Source: Gammaproteobacteria bacterium
GTDB taxonomy: Bacteria > Pseudomonadota > Gammaproteobacteria > GCA-001735895
DNA length: 6,153 bases
Direction: 5' to 3'
NCBI GenBank assembly: GCA_029864065.1
Contig: JAOTUD010000192.1
Span: forward strand, 1 to 6,153
Within the stretch, counting starts at the first letter, position 1. Each line of letters begins with the position of its first letter. The position numbers were made by a program, and so were the translations under genes. Below the pieces are notes generated by a model. It saw only the letters and a list, made by a program, of their open reading frames with translations, searched no databases and had not been told where the DNA came from. Shown here piece by piece: positions 5,406-6,153 of this stretch.

Positions 5406-6153
5406 ATGAAAAACCCGGTCCTGCAATGGGAAGACATGTTTAATGTGCTGCCCGATGCCATCGTGGTCGTGGATGGTTCCGGCCGCATCGTTTTTGCCAA
5501 CCAATTGGTGAGCGGGATGCTGGGTTACGCATCCGCCGAGCTCGTCGGCGAGCCGCTGGGCCGTCTTATACCCGCAGAGCACCGCAGCGTTCACGAGCGG
5601 CATTTTGCCGGTTTTCACGATCACGGCCGGCCCATGTCGATGGGGATGCGCCCGCTACTGGGCGCATTACACAAGTCAGGCAGGGAAGTCTCGTTATCCA
5701 TATCGATTGCCAATCTCGAGCTGGACGGGCTGCGCTATTCGGTCGCGGTAATGCGGGATGGCGCTTTACTGCAATCGGAAATCGCGGCCGTCAATACCCT
5801 GGCCGAAACCGATGCCCTGACCGGCATCGGTAGCCGCCTGCGCCTGTCGCGAGTCATGCAGTCGGCGCTGGCGGATGCGCGCCCTTTCGGCCTGTTGTTT
5901 ATGGACCTCGAGCAATTCAAATCCTACAACGATACCTATGGTCACGCGGTTGGCGACCAGGTCCTGCGGATTGTCGCCCGTCGGCTACAGACCCATATCC
6001 GGGCTGCAGATCTTGCGGCGCGACTGGGTGGAGACGAGTTCGTCGTCGTGCTCGACGGGCTGGAGAATGTCGAACGGCTCGGCTTTCGCGCCGCCGCAAT
6101 CAGCAAAAGCCTGGCCCGGCCGTTTCATATCGACGATCTCTGCAGCACCATCG
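5406..6153 (+). CDS. PAS-GGDEF protein, probable diguanylate cyclase (C-terminus outside window)
   Basis: 249 codons are visible. Residues 8-118 form a PAS domain (MFNVLPDAIVVVDGSGRIVFAN, MLGYASAELVGEPLGRLIP, then HKSGREVSLSIS). A short helical linker leads into a GGDEF domain from about 133: ETDALTGIGSRLRL, MDLEQFKSYNDTYGHAVGDQVL (166-187) and RLGGDEF with the GGDEF signature at 208-212. The signature and Mg-binding D167 are intact, so synthesis of cyclic di-GMP from two GTP is expected. RAAD (199-202), five residues before GGDEF, is a canonical product-inhibition I-site. No membrane segment or signal peptide precedes the PAS, so the protein is probably cytosolic; the PAS ligand is unknown. 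The ATG at 5406 has GGGAAG about 6 nt upstream and the PAS begins right after it. An EAL or other domain could follow beyond the edge. The gene diverges from the minus-strand genes and shows no operon link to them. Confidence 0.93.
   Translation, partial: MKNPVLQWEDMFNVLPDAIVVVDGSGRIVFANQLVSGMLGYASAELVGEPLGRLIPAEHRSVHERHFAGFHDHGRPMSMGMRPLLGALHKSGREVSLSISIANLELDGLRYSVAVMRDGALLQSEIAAVNTLAETDALTGIGSRLRLSRVMQSALADARPFGLLFMDLEQFKSYNDTYGHAVGDQVLRIVARRLQTHIRAADLAARLGGDEFVVVLDGLENVERLGFRAAAISKSLARPFHIDDLCSTI

Noticed and set aside
5364..5624. Minus-strand frame of 86 codons opposite the PAS domain
   Set aside because: It is a shadow of the clearly recognisable PAS-GGDEF coding sequence.

Overview
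The window looks like a piece of a proteobacterial chromosome, most likely a gammaproteobacterium with moderate GC. This is inferred from the style of the proteins, an FNR-type operator and a PAS-GGDEF signalling gene. No rRNA or other taxonomic marker is present, so the assignment is tentative.

Layout. On the minus strand, from high to low coordinates, come a stand-alone cyclic-nucleotide-binding-fold protein (3781-4254), a 320-bp gap carrying a tandem 13-bp repeat, and then a tight operon: korA (1574-3460, gamma and alpha domains fused), korB (557-1561) and an unrecognised third gene that runs off the left edge (1-564). KorA and KorB form a 2-oxoacid:ferredoxin oxidoreductase. It decarboxylates a 2-oxoacid, probably 2-oxoglutarate, to the acyl-CoA with ferredoxin reduction, or runs the reverse carboxylation. 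The third gene overlaps the korB stop by 8 nt and is probably co-translated.

From about 4444 to 4992 the minus strand carries a broken N-terminal piece of an anaerobic ribonucleotide reductase gene (nrdD). It has one nonsense codon, two one-base frameshifts and loss of everything after about residue 170. Upstream of it, at 5132-5153, is a perfect 8+8 inverted repeat of FNR type, followed at suitable spacing by a TATATA -10 element facing the relic. This looks like a fossil or reused anaerobic promoter.

On the plus strand, 5406-6153 begins a PAS-GGDEF diguanylate cyclase with an intact GGDEF signature and an RxxD inhibitory site; its C-terminus lies outside the window.

The most notable points are the CRP-fold protein without a DNA-binding domain and without the canonical cAMP-contact residues beside the oxidoreductase operon, the unknown third operon gene, the operator-like repeat in the korA leader, and the nrdD ruin with a preserved FNR-type promoter.
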